This document shows, in pieces, positions 23,857-32,869 of a stretch of 64,000 nt of DNA. The number at the start of each line of letters is the position of its first letter. Within the stretch, counting starts at the first letter, position 1. A program made the translations under genes and the position numbers. The notes below the pieces were generated by a model. That model was not told the origin of the DNA. It made no database searches and worked only from the letters and a program-made list of their open reading frames with translations. Origin of the DNA: RGIG5579 sp045541915 (GTDB taxonomy: Bacteria; Bacillota; Clostridia; Oscillospirales; SIG627); NCBI GenBank assembly GCA_045541915.1, contig JAZQJZ010000032.1, positions 166,924 through 230,923 on the forward strand, read 5' to 3'.

Positions 23857-26135
23857 ACATCCTCTTTTTTCAGTTCGATGGACACCTTTTCTTCCTCCAC
23901 AAAAAGTCGGACAGAAACAATGGTGTGCTCTCGATCTGAAACGATCTTATCTGCAATTTTATCTTCGATCTCTGTTTGGAGATAACGGGCCATGTTTCGG
24001 GCGCCGTATTTTTCACTGTAGCTATTTTTTGCGACCAAGGAAATCACATCGTCGCCATACACAAGCTCAAGTCCCTTTTCCTCCATGGCTCGCTTTAGTT
24101 CATCCAAGCGAAGGGCGGAAATTTTCTCAAAGTCAGCAGGCGAAAGTTTCCGGAAGGTGATGATCTCATCCACGCGGTTGATAAATTCCGGCCGCAAAAA
24201 GGCTTCCAGCCCCTTCACGGTACGGGAATCCTCTGCTTCGTCCAGACTATGGCCAAAGCCGGAAATTCCGGAACGGACCTGGCTTCCGGCATTGGTGGTC
24301 ATCACAATGACAGTATTCTCAAAATTGATCTCTTTGCCGTGCGCATCGGAGATTTTTCCGTCGTCAAGCACTTGAAGAAGAATGTTCAGAACATCCGGAT
24401 GGGCTTTTTCAATTTCATCAAAAAGCACCACAGAATAGGGCTTACGGCGAATCTTTTCCGTTAATTGACCGGCGTCGTCATACCCGACATATCCGGGAGG
24501 AGAGCCGATGATTCGAGAAACGGAATGCTTTTCCATAAACTCGGACATATCCAGCCGGATCAAGGATTCCGGAGAATCGAACAATTTTTCTGCCAGCACT
24601 TTCACAAGCTCTGTTTTTCCCACACCGGTGGGCCCGGCAAAAATAAAACTTGCCGGTTTTGCTTTTACACTGATTCCGGCACGATGACGCTTAATGGCGC
24701 GGCACACGGCGTCCACCGCCGCGTCCTGGCCAATGATACGGTCGGAAAGGTTTTCGCGAAGGGTGGCAATTTTTTCAAACTCGCTTTCCGAAATGCTGGA
24801 GGCCGGAATTCCCGTCCAGGATTCAATGACACGGGCAATATCGTCAATTTGGAGAAGGATGCCGTCGCGTTGGGAAGAAAGCTGGGAAAATTCCTCTTCC
24901 TTTCGCATGAGAGACATTTTGACCTCGGCAATGCGAGCGTAGGTGGCATCTTCCGGAGAGGTAACCGCTTCCAGTTCTTCCTTTTCCGATCGAAGCTGAG
25001 CGATTTCCTTTGTCAAAGCGTCGATGCGGTTGATCACATCGCTTTCAATGGCTTTTCGAGCGCAGGCTTCATCCAAAATATCAATGGCTTTATCGGGAAG
25101 GAAGCGGTCAGTGATATACCGTTCGGACAGTACCACAGCGGTACGCAAGATTCCCTCCGGAACCTTCAGGCCGTGATAGGATTCGTAATACTTTTTGATT
25201 CCCTTAAGGATCTCAATGGTTTTCTGAACATTGGGTTCATCCACCATAACCGGCTGGAAACGACGCTCCAGAGCCTGGTCCTTTTCGATATATTTCCGGT
25301 ATTCGGAAAGGGTGGTGGCACCGATGATCTGGATCTCGCCACGGGAAAGGGCAGGCTTCAGAATATTCGCGCAACTCATTCCGCCCTCGGAATCGCCGGC
25401 GCCCACAATGGTGTGAATCTCATCGATCACCAGGATCACATTTCCCAGTTTTTTCACTTCTTCTACCAGGCTTTTTACTCTGCTTTCAAACTGACCGCGA
25501 AAATGAGTCCCGGCTACCAGAGCAGTCAGATCCAGGAGAAATACCTCTTTGTCCATCAGACGAACCGGCACCTTCTTTTCCGCAATTCTCTGGGCAAGAA
25601 GCTCTGCAATGGCCGTTTTGCCAACGCCGGGTTCTCCGATGAGACAGGGATTGTTTTTCTGCCGACGACAGAGGATCTGGATCACTCGGTTCAATTCCTC
25701 TTCCCTACCGATCACCTGATCCAATTCCCCTTTGGCGGCGCGCGAGGTCAGATCAATGCAGTATCCGTCCAGCATTTTACCATGCTTTTTATTCTTCTTA
25801 TTCCCTTTTTCCTTTGCCTCAGAATCATCGGATTCCTCCGCCTTTTCCACGGGAACGGGAGGCATAGCGCCTCCGAACAGGGATTGAAGATCCAAGGCGG
25901 GTGCACCGCTGGAATCGCCATCAGAAAGTCCCTCCATCATTTGGCCCATCTGCTGCTCCAAAAGATCCATATCCTCATCGCGGATGCCCATTTTTTCCAT
26001 GTAATCGGAAAAGGGCTTGATCTTCATTTCCTTGGCGCAACGAATACAAAGACCTTCGGAGGTCACCTTATCGCCTTGAATTTTATTGATATAGATAACA
26101 GCCGGACGCTGTTTACAACGGGAGCATAATTTCAT
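23853..26135 (-). CDS. clpC: ClpC-like AAA+ unfoldase with N-terminal zinc finger
   Basis: 760 residues. The N terminus is a four-cysteine zinc site (C4, C7, C30, C33), like the first part of McsA, instead of the usual Clp_N repeat pair. Then come two AAA+ modules: D1 with Walker A 'GEPGVGKTA' and 'LVIDEIHTIVGAG', a coiled-coil middle region ('LRSEKEELEAV'), and D2 with 'GPTGVGKTELVK', 'DMSEFMEKHSVSRIIGSPPGYVGYDD' and the C-terminal ClpB_D2-small domain. It unfolds proteins, normally for ClpP. The zinc finger may replace a separate McsA adaptor. Start ATG at 26135, 27 bases after pgsA. Confidence 0.9.
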   Translation of the reverse strand: MKLCSRCKQRPAVIYINKIQGDKVTSEGLCIRCAKEMKIKPFSDYMEKMGIRDEDMDLLEQQMGQMMEGLSDGDSSGAPALDLQSLFGGAMPPVPVEKAEESDDSEAKEKGNKKNKKHGKMLDGYCIDLTSRAAKGELDQVIGREEELNRVIQILCRRQKNNPCLIGEPGVGKTAIAELLAQRIAEKKVPVRLMDKEVFLLDLTALVAGTHFRGQFESRVKSLVEEVKKLGNVILVIDEIHTIVGAGDSEGGMSCANILKPALSRGEIQIIGATTLSEYRKYIEKDQALERRFQPVMVDEPNVQKTIEILKGIKKYYESYHGLKVPEGILRTAVVLSERYITDRFLPDKAIDILDEACARKAIESDVINRIDALTKEIAQLRSEKEELEAVTSPEDATYARIAEVKMSLMRKEEEFSQLSSQRDGILLQIDDIARVIESWTGIPASSISESEFEKIATLRENLSDRIIGQDAAVDAVCRAIKRHRAGISVKAKPASFIFAGPTGVGKTELVKVLAEKLFDSPESLIRLDMSEFMEKHSVSRIIGSPPGYVGYDDAGQLTEKIRRKPYSVVLFDEIEKAHPDVLNILLQVLDDGKISDAHGKEINFENTVIVMTTNAGSQVRSGISGFGHSLDEAEDSRTVKGLEAFLRPEFINRVDEIITFRKLSPADFEKISALRLDELKRAMEEKGLELVYGDDVISLVAKNSYSEKYGARNMARYLQTEIEDKIADKIVSDREHTIVSVRLFVEEEKVSIELKKEDV

Positions 26136-26162
26136 TGAGAACCTGTCTTTCTTTTCAAATAT

Positions 26163-26777
26163 TTACTTCTTTTTCTTTTCGCGGTGGATCAGTGCATCTT
26201 TGGTGGTTTCAATCTGAGAGGCATAATTGAAAATGTAAATGGCAAAGGCCATGATCATAACCAGGATCAAAACGATGCAAAGGGCATCATAGAGAGCCGC
26301 TCCCTTTTCGGCTTCCATGGGAAAGAAATGGACTGCGCATATGAGAATGTACCACACAATGGTAGCCAGTTTTCCGCACCAAACGGCAGAAACGTACACA
26401 TTGCTCTTTGACATAATCAGGTACGCCCCCACAATCATCACCACCTCTTTGGCAATGATGATCACCGAAAGAAACACAAACGGACCTCTGAATTTGATTG
26501 CCAGGCAAAGCACCACAGCAACCTCTAAAAACTTATCGGCAAAGGGATCCAAGAGTTTTCCAATATCGGAGATCCAGCCATTTCGCCGAGCCAGATATCC
26601 ATCAACGGCATCGGAAAAGCCGGCGATCAGAAAAATGATTCCTGCCAACTGCAAAGAATCAACACTGGAGCGGTTTCCGATCACATTGAAGAAGAAGAGA
26701 ACGTAAACGGGAACCAAAAGGATGCGGAACAGAGAAATATAATTGGGTATTTGCTTTTTTTGAAAACGGTATGCCAT
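26163..26777 (-). CDS. pgsA: CDP-diacylglycerol-glycerol-3-phosphate 3-phosphatidyltransferase
   Basis: 204 residues with about five transmembrane helices. The CDP-alcohol phosphatidyltransferase motif D-G-x2-A-R-x8-G-x3-D-x3-D appears as 'DAVDGYLARRNGWISDIGKLLDPFADK'. It makes phosphatidylglycerol phosphate at the membrane, the first committed step to phosphatidylglycerol and cardiolipin. It is directly downstream of cvpA. Family members with this motif vary in alcohol substrate, so pgsA is the most likely but not certain name. Confidence 0.88.
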   Translation of the reverse strand: MAYRFQKKQIPNYISLFRILLVPVYVLFFFNVIGNRSSVDSLQLAGIIFLIAGFSDAVDGYLARRNGWISDIGKLLDPFADKFLEVAVVLCLAIKFRGPFVFLSVIIIAKEVVMIVGAYLIMSKSNVYVSAVWCGKLATIVWYILICAVHFFPMEAEKGAALYDALCIVLILVMIMAFAIYIFNYASQIETTKDALIHREKKKK

Positions 26778-26793
26778 AGTTCTCTCCTTTCAC

Positions 26794-27489
26794 TTATTTC
26801 AAGAACCAAAATAGATCAAGTTTTGCCAGATACCTTGCAAGATAAGTATTTTCCATATGGAAGGAACGCAAAAATTCGTTTTCTGCGCCGGCAAGAGCCG
26901 GTTCCACCAACGTCAAAACATTGGCAATCAAAACGGCAAGAAAAGCGCCTTGCAAAACGCCGGCCAAAAGCCCTAAAAAACAGTTGGAAACATTCAAAAG
27001 CGGAAGCTTTGAGATCAAATCCAAAACCTTAACCAAAATACGGATCGCTACGGTTAAAACCACAAAAAGCAAAAGAAATGCAACTGCTACACCGATGGAG
27101 GTGGCAATAGGTTCCAAAATCCACTGCGACACCACTTCGGTGGTCTCTTCCGCCGAGGGAGATATTTGATCAAGATATGCGCGGATTTCCTCTGTTCCGG
27201 TGCCGAAACGGGAAAGAATAGCTTCCGCTTCTTCGGGAAGTGCGACAAAATCCAAAGCACTGTCTCCCAAATTCTCCTTCAGGGAATCTAGAAAATAGTT
27301 TTTAAAAAAGGGATAGAACACTTTAGAGGACAAAAAGGTCCCAACCGGTTTTGAAAAAACCGATGAAAGAATAAAGGCTGCCACATTTCCGAAAAAGCCG
27401 AAGAAGGTTTTGATAAAGCCCCTTTTCTTTCCGATCAAAGCGCAAAGGATGATGATCAGAATGATAAAAAAATCAGCAAGCAGATTCAT
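26794..27489 (-). CDS. CvpA-family membrane protein
   Basis: 231 residues from the ATG at 27489 (AAAGGTG upstream). Four hydrophobic segments: 'LLADFFIILIIILCALIGKKRGFIKT', the typical CvpA opening, then two after residue 20 and 'LLNVSNCFLGLLAGVLQGAFLAVLIANVL'. CvpA proteins are linked to colicin V production in E. coli and to envelope integrity in general; precise role unknown. It partners with the DUF5711 gene just upstream (14-base gap). Confidence 0.82.
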   Translation of the reverse strand: MNLLADFFIILIIILCALIGKKRGFIKTFFGFFGNVAAFILSSVFSKPVGTFLSSKVFYPFFKNYFLDSLKENLGDSALDFVALPEEAEAILSRFGTGTEEIRAYLDQISPSAEETTEVVSQWILEPIATSIGVAVAFLLLFVVLTVAIRILVKVLDLISKLPLLNVSNCFLGLLAGVLQGAFLAVLIANVLTLVEPALAGAENEFLRSFHMENTYLARYLAKLDLFWFLK

Positions 27490-27502
27490 AAAAACACCTT
27501 TC

Positions 27503-28663
27503 TCAATCAAGCACACGGACGTTCGCCGCATTATCGGAGCACAAAATCACTGTTTTTTTCGAAAACACACCAAGATCAGAATAGTCACCGTTCAGTTGGT
27601 ATTCCTTGGTGCCTTCCTCTGTTATGACATAAAGACCGGTATGAGTCAGAACATAAACAGATTCATCATAGATCTCAATGTCCCGAATGGAAACCGAAAA
27701 CTTCTCCGACACAATCTCTTTCGCCTGCCGGTCAAAAACGCGGAGCCTATAGTTGACACCAACGGAAAGTTCATTTTGCACCACAGCACAAAGTTTTTCG
27801 CCGAAATGGATCTGGTCTAAGCTTTCACCCGGGAACAGTGCACTTTGTTCCACCTTTCCCTCTTTGATAAATTGGAGATTTTCATCCGTCAAAAGCAGCG
27901 TCCCTTTCCGATCACTGGACAGGGCAAGGGGCATCCGATCGGTAAAAGTATATGTATAACGAGGCTCTTTCTTGTCGGGTTCAAGTGCAATCAATTCGCA
28001 CGCAAGCGCACCGTCAACGGAACGAACCGTGGAAATGGTCAGGACATCCTGGTCGGAAAGACACGCATCCACTGCAAATTTATCAGAGGACAACCATTCC
28101 TGAACTTGATGAAAATCCCGATCGTAAACGAAAACAGCGGAGTGGTAAGATCTCTCAGAGGTCACCACACAAAAATCTCCGTCGGAATTGACAGAAACCG
28201 ACTGAACCAGATAGTCAAAGGTCTTTTCAAAAAGCAAGGAGAAGGAGTTGTAAATACGGACCTGATAGCCACCCAAATCATAAATGGCAAGATAGCGGTC
28301 GCCGCTGACACAAACGGGATTGGACATATTAAAGGAATCTGTCATCACCGCGTTGCCGCGGCGGTCGTACAAGGTGACGCCGGAGCTGTTGACCAAAGCA
28401 AGATCGCCGCGGAAAACATAAAACCGGTTTGCCGGATCGGCGTTATAATACATCACGGTTTCTTCCTGGAAATCTCCCGAAGAAGAGAAGTCCAGATATT
28501 TGATCAAATAACGGAGATTTTCAATGGTAATGTCATTTTCAAAGATGATGAGACCGCCCAACAAAAATGCCACCAGGACTGACAGAGCAATCAATTTATA
28601 CAGCTTAAATTTTTTGGCTTTGGTTTCGGAACGAGTCTCAAAGTCCTGTTCGTTTTGGCTCAT
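27503..28663 (-). CDS. DUF5711 membrane-anchored beta-propeller-like protein
   Basis: 386 residues. A short cytosolic N terminus, one transmembrane helix (LYKLIALSVLVAFLLGGLIIF, about 24-44), then an extracytoplasmic domain of repeating beta strands ('VFRGDLALVNSSGVTLYDRRGNAV', 'YLAIYDLGGYQVRIYNSFSLLFEK', 'LTHTGLYVITEEGTKEY') with the spacing of a WD/propeller fold. This is the DUF5711 family, common in Clostridia next to cvpA. Function unknown. Confidence 0.8.
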   Translation of the reverse strand: MSQNEQDFETRSETKAKKFKLYKLIALSVLVAFLLGGLIIFENDITIENLRYLIKYLDFSSSGDFQEETVMYYNADPANRFYVFRGDLALVNSSGVTLYDRRGNAVMTDSFNMSNPVCVSGDRYLAIYDLGGYQVRIYNSFSLLFEKTFDYLVQSVSVNSDGDFCVVTSERSYHSAVFVYDRDFHQVQEWLSSDKFAVDACLSDQDVLTISTVRSVDGALACELIALEPDKKEPRYTYTFTDRMPLALSSDRKGTLLLTDENLQFIKEGKVEQSALFPGESLDQIHFGEKLCAVVQNELSVGVNYRLRVFDRQAKEIVSEKFSVSIRDIEIYDESVYVLTHTGLYVITEEGTKEYQLNGDYSDLGVFSKKTVILCSDNAANVRVLD

Positions 28664-28705
28664 TTCGGTCTCCTTTCTATTTTGTTCTTTTGTTATTTGG
28701 TTTAA

Positions 28706-29437
28706 TCAATAATAGACCTTTTCCAAGTAAAGGCCTTGGGGAGGCACGGTAATTCCGGCAAGCGTGCGATCCCGAGAGGAAAGGATCTGAGAAATCGGAA
28801 GAGAAAGCTTCCCCATTTCCTCGGAAATAAGCGTTCCCACCAGAATTCGGACCATATTATACAAAAATCCGTTTCCCGTCACGCGGAAATCGATCACATT
28901 TCCTTCTCTTTTCACAGTGAACTCATAGATCTCGCGCACCGTATCCTCTACCTCAGAGCCAGTGGCCATAAACGCCGCAAAATCGTGCTTTCCCACAAAG
29001 CTTTGCGCGGATTGATGCATTCGATCGGCAGATAATTCCCGGGGGAAGAAATAGGCACGTTTTTCTTCAAAGGGGTTGCGAAGTCTTGCATTATATACCC
29101 GATAGTGATAGGTCTTTCCACGGCAGGAAAACCTGGCGTGGAAGCCTTCCTGCGCTTCTTCTGCACCCAAAACTGAAATGCCGCCGGGCAAAAGTGCATT
29201 CAGCGCCAAGGGGAGTCTTTCCAAGGGAAAGGGATGCGGAAGGTCACCGTGACAAACGAAGATTTCGGCGTGAACACCGGCATCGGTTCGGCTACATCCA
29301 ACCAGAGGAACCACAGTTCCAAAAAGGGTACGAAGTGCTTTTTGCATCTCTCCCTGCACAGTGACGGCATTGGACTGGATCTGCCAGCCATGAAAATCCG
29401 TTCCGTCATAGCACAGCGTAATCTTTGCACGAATCAT
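28706..29437 (-). CDS. truA: tRNA pseudouridine(38-40) synthase
   Basis: 243 residues. The N-terminal 'ITLCYDGTDFHGWQIQ' and the catalytic 'GCSRTDAGVHAE' (active-site aspartate) are diagnostic of TruA; 'FRVTGNGFLYNMVRILVGTL' is the C-terminal motif. It converts uridines 38-40 of many tRNAs to pseudouridine. Its ATG overlaps ecfT by 4 bases, the same ecf-truA order seen in many Firmicutes. Confidence 0.95.
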   Translation of the reverse strand: MIRAKITLCYDGTDFHGWQIQSNAVTVQGEMQKALRTLFGTVVPLVGCSRTDAGVHAEIFVCHGDLPHPFPLERLPLALNALLPGGISVLGAEEAQEGFHARFSCRGKTYHYRVYNARLRNPFEEKRAYFFPRELSADRMHQSAQSFVGKHDFAAFMATGSEVEDTVREIYEFTVKREGNVIDFRVTGNGFLYNMVRILVGTLISEEMGKLSLPISQILSSRDRTLAGITVPPQGLYLEKVYY

Positions 29438-30261
29438 AGGCTGGCTCCCGCAAACAAGGGGATCTTACTTGCAAAAATCACGCCCAAAAAGAGGATCAAC
29501 AGGGCAAAAAATGTGACAAAGTCCCGTGGGCAAAGGCGCATCACACGCATTCTGGTTCTTCCCTCTCCGCCAATATAACAACGACACTCCATTGCCACTG
29601 CAAGTTCGGTGGCACGGGTAAAGGAAGAAATAAACAGAGGGATCAAAATGGGAATCAACGCCTTGGCTCTCTGCAAAAGATTTCCGCTTTCAAAATCCAC
29701 TCCCCTGGCTTTTTGTGCATTGATGATCTTTTCCGTTTCCTCGATCAGCGTGGGCACAAAACGAAGGGCAAGGGACATCATCATGGAGAACTCATGCACC
29801 GGAACGCGAATTTTCTTCAAAGGAGAAAGAAGGCTCTCCAGGGCATCTGTCAGATCCATGGGACTTGTGGTATAGGTCAAAAGGATGCTGGTTCCGGTAA
29901 CCAGGGAAACGATGCGGCAGATCATAAACAGAGCACGCCAGATCCCTTCCGGATAAATACGGATCATCAAAAAAGAAATCAAGGGTTCTTCTCCTGTGGT
30001 CCAGAACAGATTGATAATAGCAGTAAACACCGAGATGAAAATCACCGGCTTCAAGCCCTTTAAGATCACCTTGATGGAAATCCGGGAAAAGGCCATCAGA
30101 AATACCACCAATACGGTCAGATACAGAAAGGACAGGAGATTGTTGGCAAAAAACACCAGAACCACAAAGGCAAGCATCAAAAGGATCTTCATTCTGGGAT
30201 CCAAGCGATGCAAATGGCTGTTACCCGGAAAATATTGACCCAATGTAATATCCTTTAGCAC
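29434..30261 (-). CDS. ecfT: Energy-coupling factor transporter transmembrane subunit
   Basis: 275 residues with five to six transmembrane segments. The opening 'ITLGQYFPGNSHLHRLDPRMKI' is the classic EcfT start, and the coupling helices carry 'AQKARGVDFESGNLLQRAKALIPILIPLFISSFTRATELAVAMECRCY', with the two conserved Ala-Arg-Gly-like motifs. It bridges the ATPases and exchangeable vitamin-binding S subunits. GTG start at 30261 with GGGGGAG spaced 8 bases; overlaps ecfA2 by 7 bases. No S subunit is encoded in the window. Confidence 0.93.
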   Translation of the reverse strand: MLKDITLGQYFPGNSHLHRLDPRMKILLMLAFVVLVFFANNLLSFLYLTVLVVFLMAFSRISIKVILKGLKPVIFISVFTAIINLFWTTGEEPLISFLMIRIYPEGIWRALFMICRIVSLVTGTSILLTYTTSPMDLTDALESLLSPLKKIRVPVHEFSMMMSLALRFVPTLIEETEKIINAQKARGVDFESGNLLQRAKALIPILIPLFISSFTRATELAVAMECRCYIGGEGRTRMRVMRLCPRDFVTFFALLILFLGVIFASKIPLFAGASL

Positions 30262-31121
30262 CTGCTCTCTCCCCCTTTCAAAAGCTCTTTCAGCGACAAA
30301 AAAGCGTCGGACACGGTGTGAACAGAAGCAGAAACCGGAAGTCCCCGTTCCCGGAGAAGATACATCAGGCGAGTGATCTGCGGGAGGGCAAGATGAGCCT
30401 CTGTTAATTTTTCTCCCTGAGAAAAAACACCGTCTACCGTATCGTGAAGAAAGGCTTTCCCCTCCTTCAAGACCAAAAGCTCATCGGCAAAACGCGCCAC
30501 ATCCTCCATACTGTGAGAGATGAGGATCACGGTTTTCTTTTTTTCACGCTGATACGTCTTCAATCTCCCAAGAATCTCTTCTCTGCCACTGGGGTCAAGT
30601 CCGGCGGCCGGCTCATCCAAAATCAAGACCTCCGGATCCATTGCCAAAACACCGGCAATGGCGACACGGCGTTTTTGACCGCCGGAAAGCTCAAAGGGGG
30701 ATTTTCCCATCAGGTCCGGTCCGATTCCGGTGAAATGGGCGGCATCCTCCACCATCTTCCGAATTTCATTCGGTTCTTTTCCCATATTCTTCGGGCCAAA
30801 GGCAATATCATCGTATACCGTTTCTTCAAAAAGCTGGTATTCCGGATACTGAAACACCAGCCCTACGCGGAATCGAGCGGCGCGAATCTTTTTGGGATCG
30901 GCAAATACATCCTCTCCGTCCAGCAATATTTTTCCGCTTGTGGGACGCAAGATTCCGTTTAACAGCTGTGCCAGGGTACTCTTTCCAGAGCCGGTATGTC
31001 CGATCACGCCGGTAATCTTACCGGGCGCGAAGCTTAAATTGATGTCCTCAAGCGCCGCTTTTTCAAACGGCGTATCGGGACTGTAAAGATAGGAAACATG
31101 TTCCAGTTTAATCTCTGCCAT
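30255..31121 (-). CDS. ecfA2: Energy-coupling factor ATP-binding protein EcfA2
   Basis: 288 residues from the ATG at 31121 (GGAAAAGAG upstream; an in-frame TTG lies 15 bases earlier). Walker A 'GHTGSGKST', Q-loop 'VFQYPEYQLFEETVYDDIAFGPKNMG', signature 'LSGGQKRR' and Walker B 'VLILDEPAAGLDP'. The Q-loop 'FQYPEYQLF' and 'DIAFGP' identify the EcfA2 paralogue. It pairs with EcfA1 to power group II ECF importers for vitamins. Confidence 0.93.
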   Translation of the reverse strand: MAEIKLEHVSYLYSPDTPFEKAALEDINLSFAPGKITGVIGHTGSGKSTLAQLLNGILRPTSGKILLDGEDVFADPKKIRAARFRVGLVFQYPEYQLFEETVYDDIAFGPKNMGKEPNEIRKMVEDAAHFTGIGPDLMGKSPFELSGGQKRRVAIAGVLAMDPEVLILDEPAAGLDPSGREEILGRLKTYQREKKKTVILISHSMEDVARFADELLVLKEGKAFLHDTVDGVFSQGEKLTEAHLALPQITRLMYLLRERGLPVSASVHTVSDAFLSLKELLKGGESRC

Positions 31122-31122
31122 A

Positions 31123-31992
31123 TTACTCTTTTCCAAATAGTTTCAAGATAAAATCAGCGGCATCGGCCTCCTCCAAAATGCCTTTGGGGAAATCGTACTG
31201 TTGCGAAAGGTTGTAATCCTCCGAAAGCAGATGAATCAGTTCCGTCACCTGCGGGGCATCAAGTCCTGCTGCATGGAGGAACGGGACATCGGAGAAGATC
31301 TCCTTCGGAGTGCCATCCTTAACAATGCAGCCATCCTCTATCACCACCACCCGGTCTGCCAGAACCGCTTCATTCATATGGTGCGTGATCAAAACCACGG
31401 TCAAATTCTCTTCCCGGTTCAAGCGAAGGATGGTTTCCATCATTTCCCGTCGTCCTTTGGGGTCAAGCATTGCAGTGGATTCGTCAAATAAAATGCACTG
31501 CGGTTTCATGGCAAGAACGCCGGCGATGGCAATTCTTTGCTTTTGTCCGCCGGACAGTTTGTGGGGTGAATGGCGGGCGTATTCCTTCATTCCCACCGTT
31601 TCCAAAGCCTGATCCACTCTTTGACGGATCTCGTCCGGTGGAACGCCCAGATTCTCCGGGCCGAACGCCACATCTTCCTCCACCAGATTGGAGACCATTT
31701 GGTTATCGGGATTCTGAAAGACCATTCCCACTTGTTTTCGGATCTGAAGCAGATTTTCTTCATTGGCGGTATCCAGACCGCAAACCGAAACCGAGCCGGT
31801 TTGCGGGACCAAAATTCCGTTGAGCAATTTTGCCAAAGTGCTTTTTCCGCTGCCATTTCTTCCGAGAATGGCAACAAATTTGCCTTTTTCGATTTCAAGG
31901 GTCACGTCTTTTACTGCTTTCGGCTGCTCCTCCAGTTCCGTTTCGTAGTGGAAGGAAACATTTTGGCAAGAAATGATCACGTCGCGTTTCAA
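31123..31992 (-). CDS. ecfA1: Energy-coupling factor ATP-binding protein EcfA1
   Basis: 289 residues. Walker A 'GRNGSGKST', Q-loop 'VFQNPDNQMVSNLVEEDVAFGPENLG' (the EcfA1 form), signature 'LSGGQKQR' and Walker B 'CILFDESTAMLDP'. Here Walker B ends with S instead of the usual proline after the glutamate (DES versus DEP). Start is judged to be TTG at 31992: AAGGAG sits 7 bases upstream and the domain starts at once (LKRDVIISCQNVSF); an earlier in-frame start would overlap the methyltransferase gene. One base separates its stop from ecfA2. Confidence 0.92.
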   Translation of the reverse strand: MKRDVIISCQNVSFHYETELEEQPKAVKDVTLEIEKGKFVAILGRNGSGKSTLAKLLNGILVPQTGSVSVCGLDTANEENLLQIRKQVGMVFQNPDNQMVSNLVEEDVAFGPENLGVPPDEIRQRVDQALETVGMKEYARHSPHKLSGGQKQRIAIAGVLAMKPQCILFDESTAMLDPKGRREMMETILRLNREENLTVVLITHHMNEAVLADRVVVIEDGCIVKDGTPKEIFSDVPFLHAAGLDAPQVTELIHLLSEDYNLSQQYDFPKGILEEADAADFILKLFGKE

Positions 31993-31996
31993 ATGC

Positions 31997-32869
31997 TTAC
32001 TCCTTTTCCCAACGAGTGGCAAAGCCGCAAGGGAGACATTTTCCGGTGCTTTTCACCAAAAGCCCCACCTCATCGGAGGTAACCTTACCTCCGAAACGGC
32101 TGCATACTTCTTCATTGACCAAATATGATACTGCACTGCCGGAAAGTCCGGTGGTGTAGGAATTCACAAGATAAAACAGGGGATCCTCGCTTAAAATAGA
32201 GGCGGTTTCACGAATCAACTGATGAATACTGTCCTCCAGGTGCCAGATTTCCCCTTTCGGTCCTCTTCCGTAGGAAGGGGGATCCATAATGATGCCGTCA
32301 TACCGATTGCCCCGGCGCTGTTCCCTTTGCACAAATTTCAGTGCATCGTCCACCAGAAATCGGCAAGGGGCAGATTCCATCCCGGAGAGCTTTAGATTTT
32401 CCTTTGCCATAGCCGTCATATTTTTGGCAGCATCCACATGGCAAACCATTGCACCGCCCTTGGCGGCGGCAAGGCTGGCTCCGCCGGTATAGGCAAACAG
32501 ATTGAGAACCTTTACTTCCCTGCCCTGACTTTTTCTCTTCTGGCAGAGACCTTCAATCCATTGCCAATTGGTCGCCTGCTCCGGGAAAACACCCGTATGC
32601 TTAAAGCCCATGGGCTTTACGTGAAAGGATAAGCCGGCAATCTTACACTTCCAGGTTTCGGGAAGGCGATGCTCATTCCAACCTCCTCCACCGGTTTTGG
32701 ATCGGGAATAGACCGCATCTGCCTGTTTCCATGCAGGATGGCGGCGAACCCCCTTCCAGATGACCTGGGGATCGGGACGAATGAGAATGTAATCTCCCCA
32801 GCGCTCTAATCTTTGTCCGTCGGAGGAGTCCAGGAGCTCATAGTCTCCCAGGTTTTCAACATACCACAT
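31997..32869 (-). CDS. Class I SAM-dependent RNA methyltransferase (RlmI/RlmK-like)
   Basis: 290 residues. A short N-terminal beta region is followed by the Rossmann fold: motif I 'VLNLFAYTGGASLAAAKGGA', motif II 'VDAAKNMTAMAKENLKLSG' and the catalytic 'IIMDPPSYGRGPKGEIW', the (D/N)PPSY-type signature of base-modifying rRNA methylases (COG1092-like). It lacks a clear PUA domain. Exact nucleotide unknown. The ATG overlaps the ruvB stop by one base (TAATG). Confidence 0.86.
   Translation of the reverse strand: MWYVENLGDYELLDSSDGQRLERWGDYILIRPDPQVIWKGVRRHPAWKQADAVYSRSKTGGGGWNEHRLPETWKCKIAGLSFHVKPMGFKHTGVFPEQATNWQWIEGLCQKRKSQGREVKVLNLFAYTGGASLAAAKGGAMVCHVDAAKNMTAMAKENLKLSGMESAPCRFLVDDALKFVQREQRRGNRYDGIIMDPPSYGRGPKGEIWHLEDSIHQLIRETASILSEDPLFYLVNSYTTGLSGSAVSYLVNEEVCSRFGGKVTSDEVGLLVKSTGKCLPCGFATRWEKE

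Noticed and set aside
24465..26129. A 554-codon open frame antisense to the clpC-like gene
   Set aside because: It mirrors the strong codon bias of the real gene; no ribosome site, no domain, and the sense strand encodes a complete ClpC-type protein.
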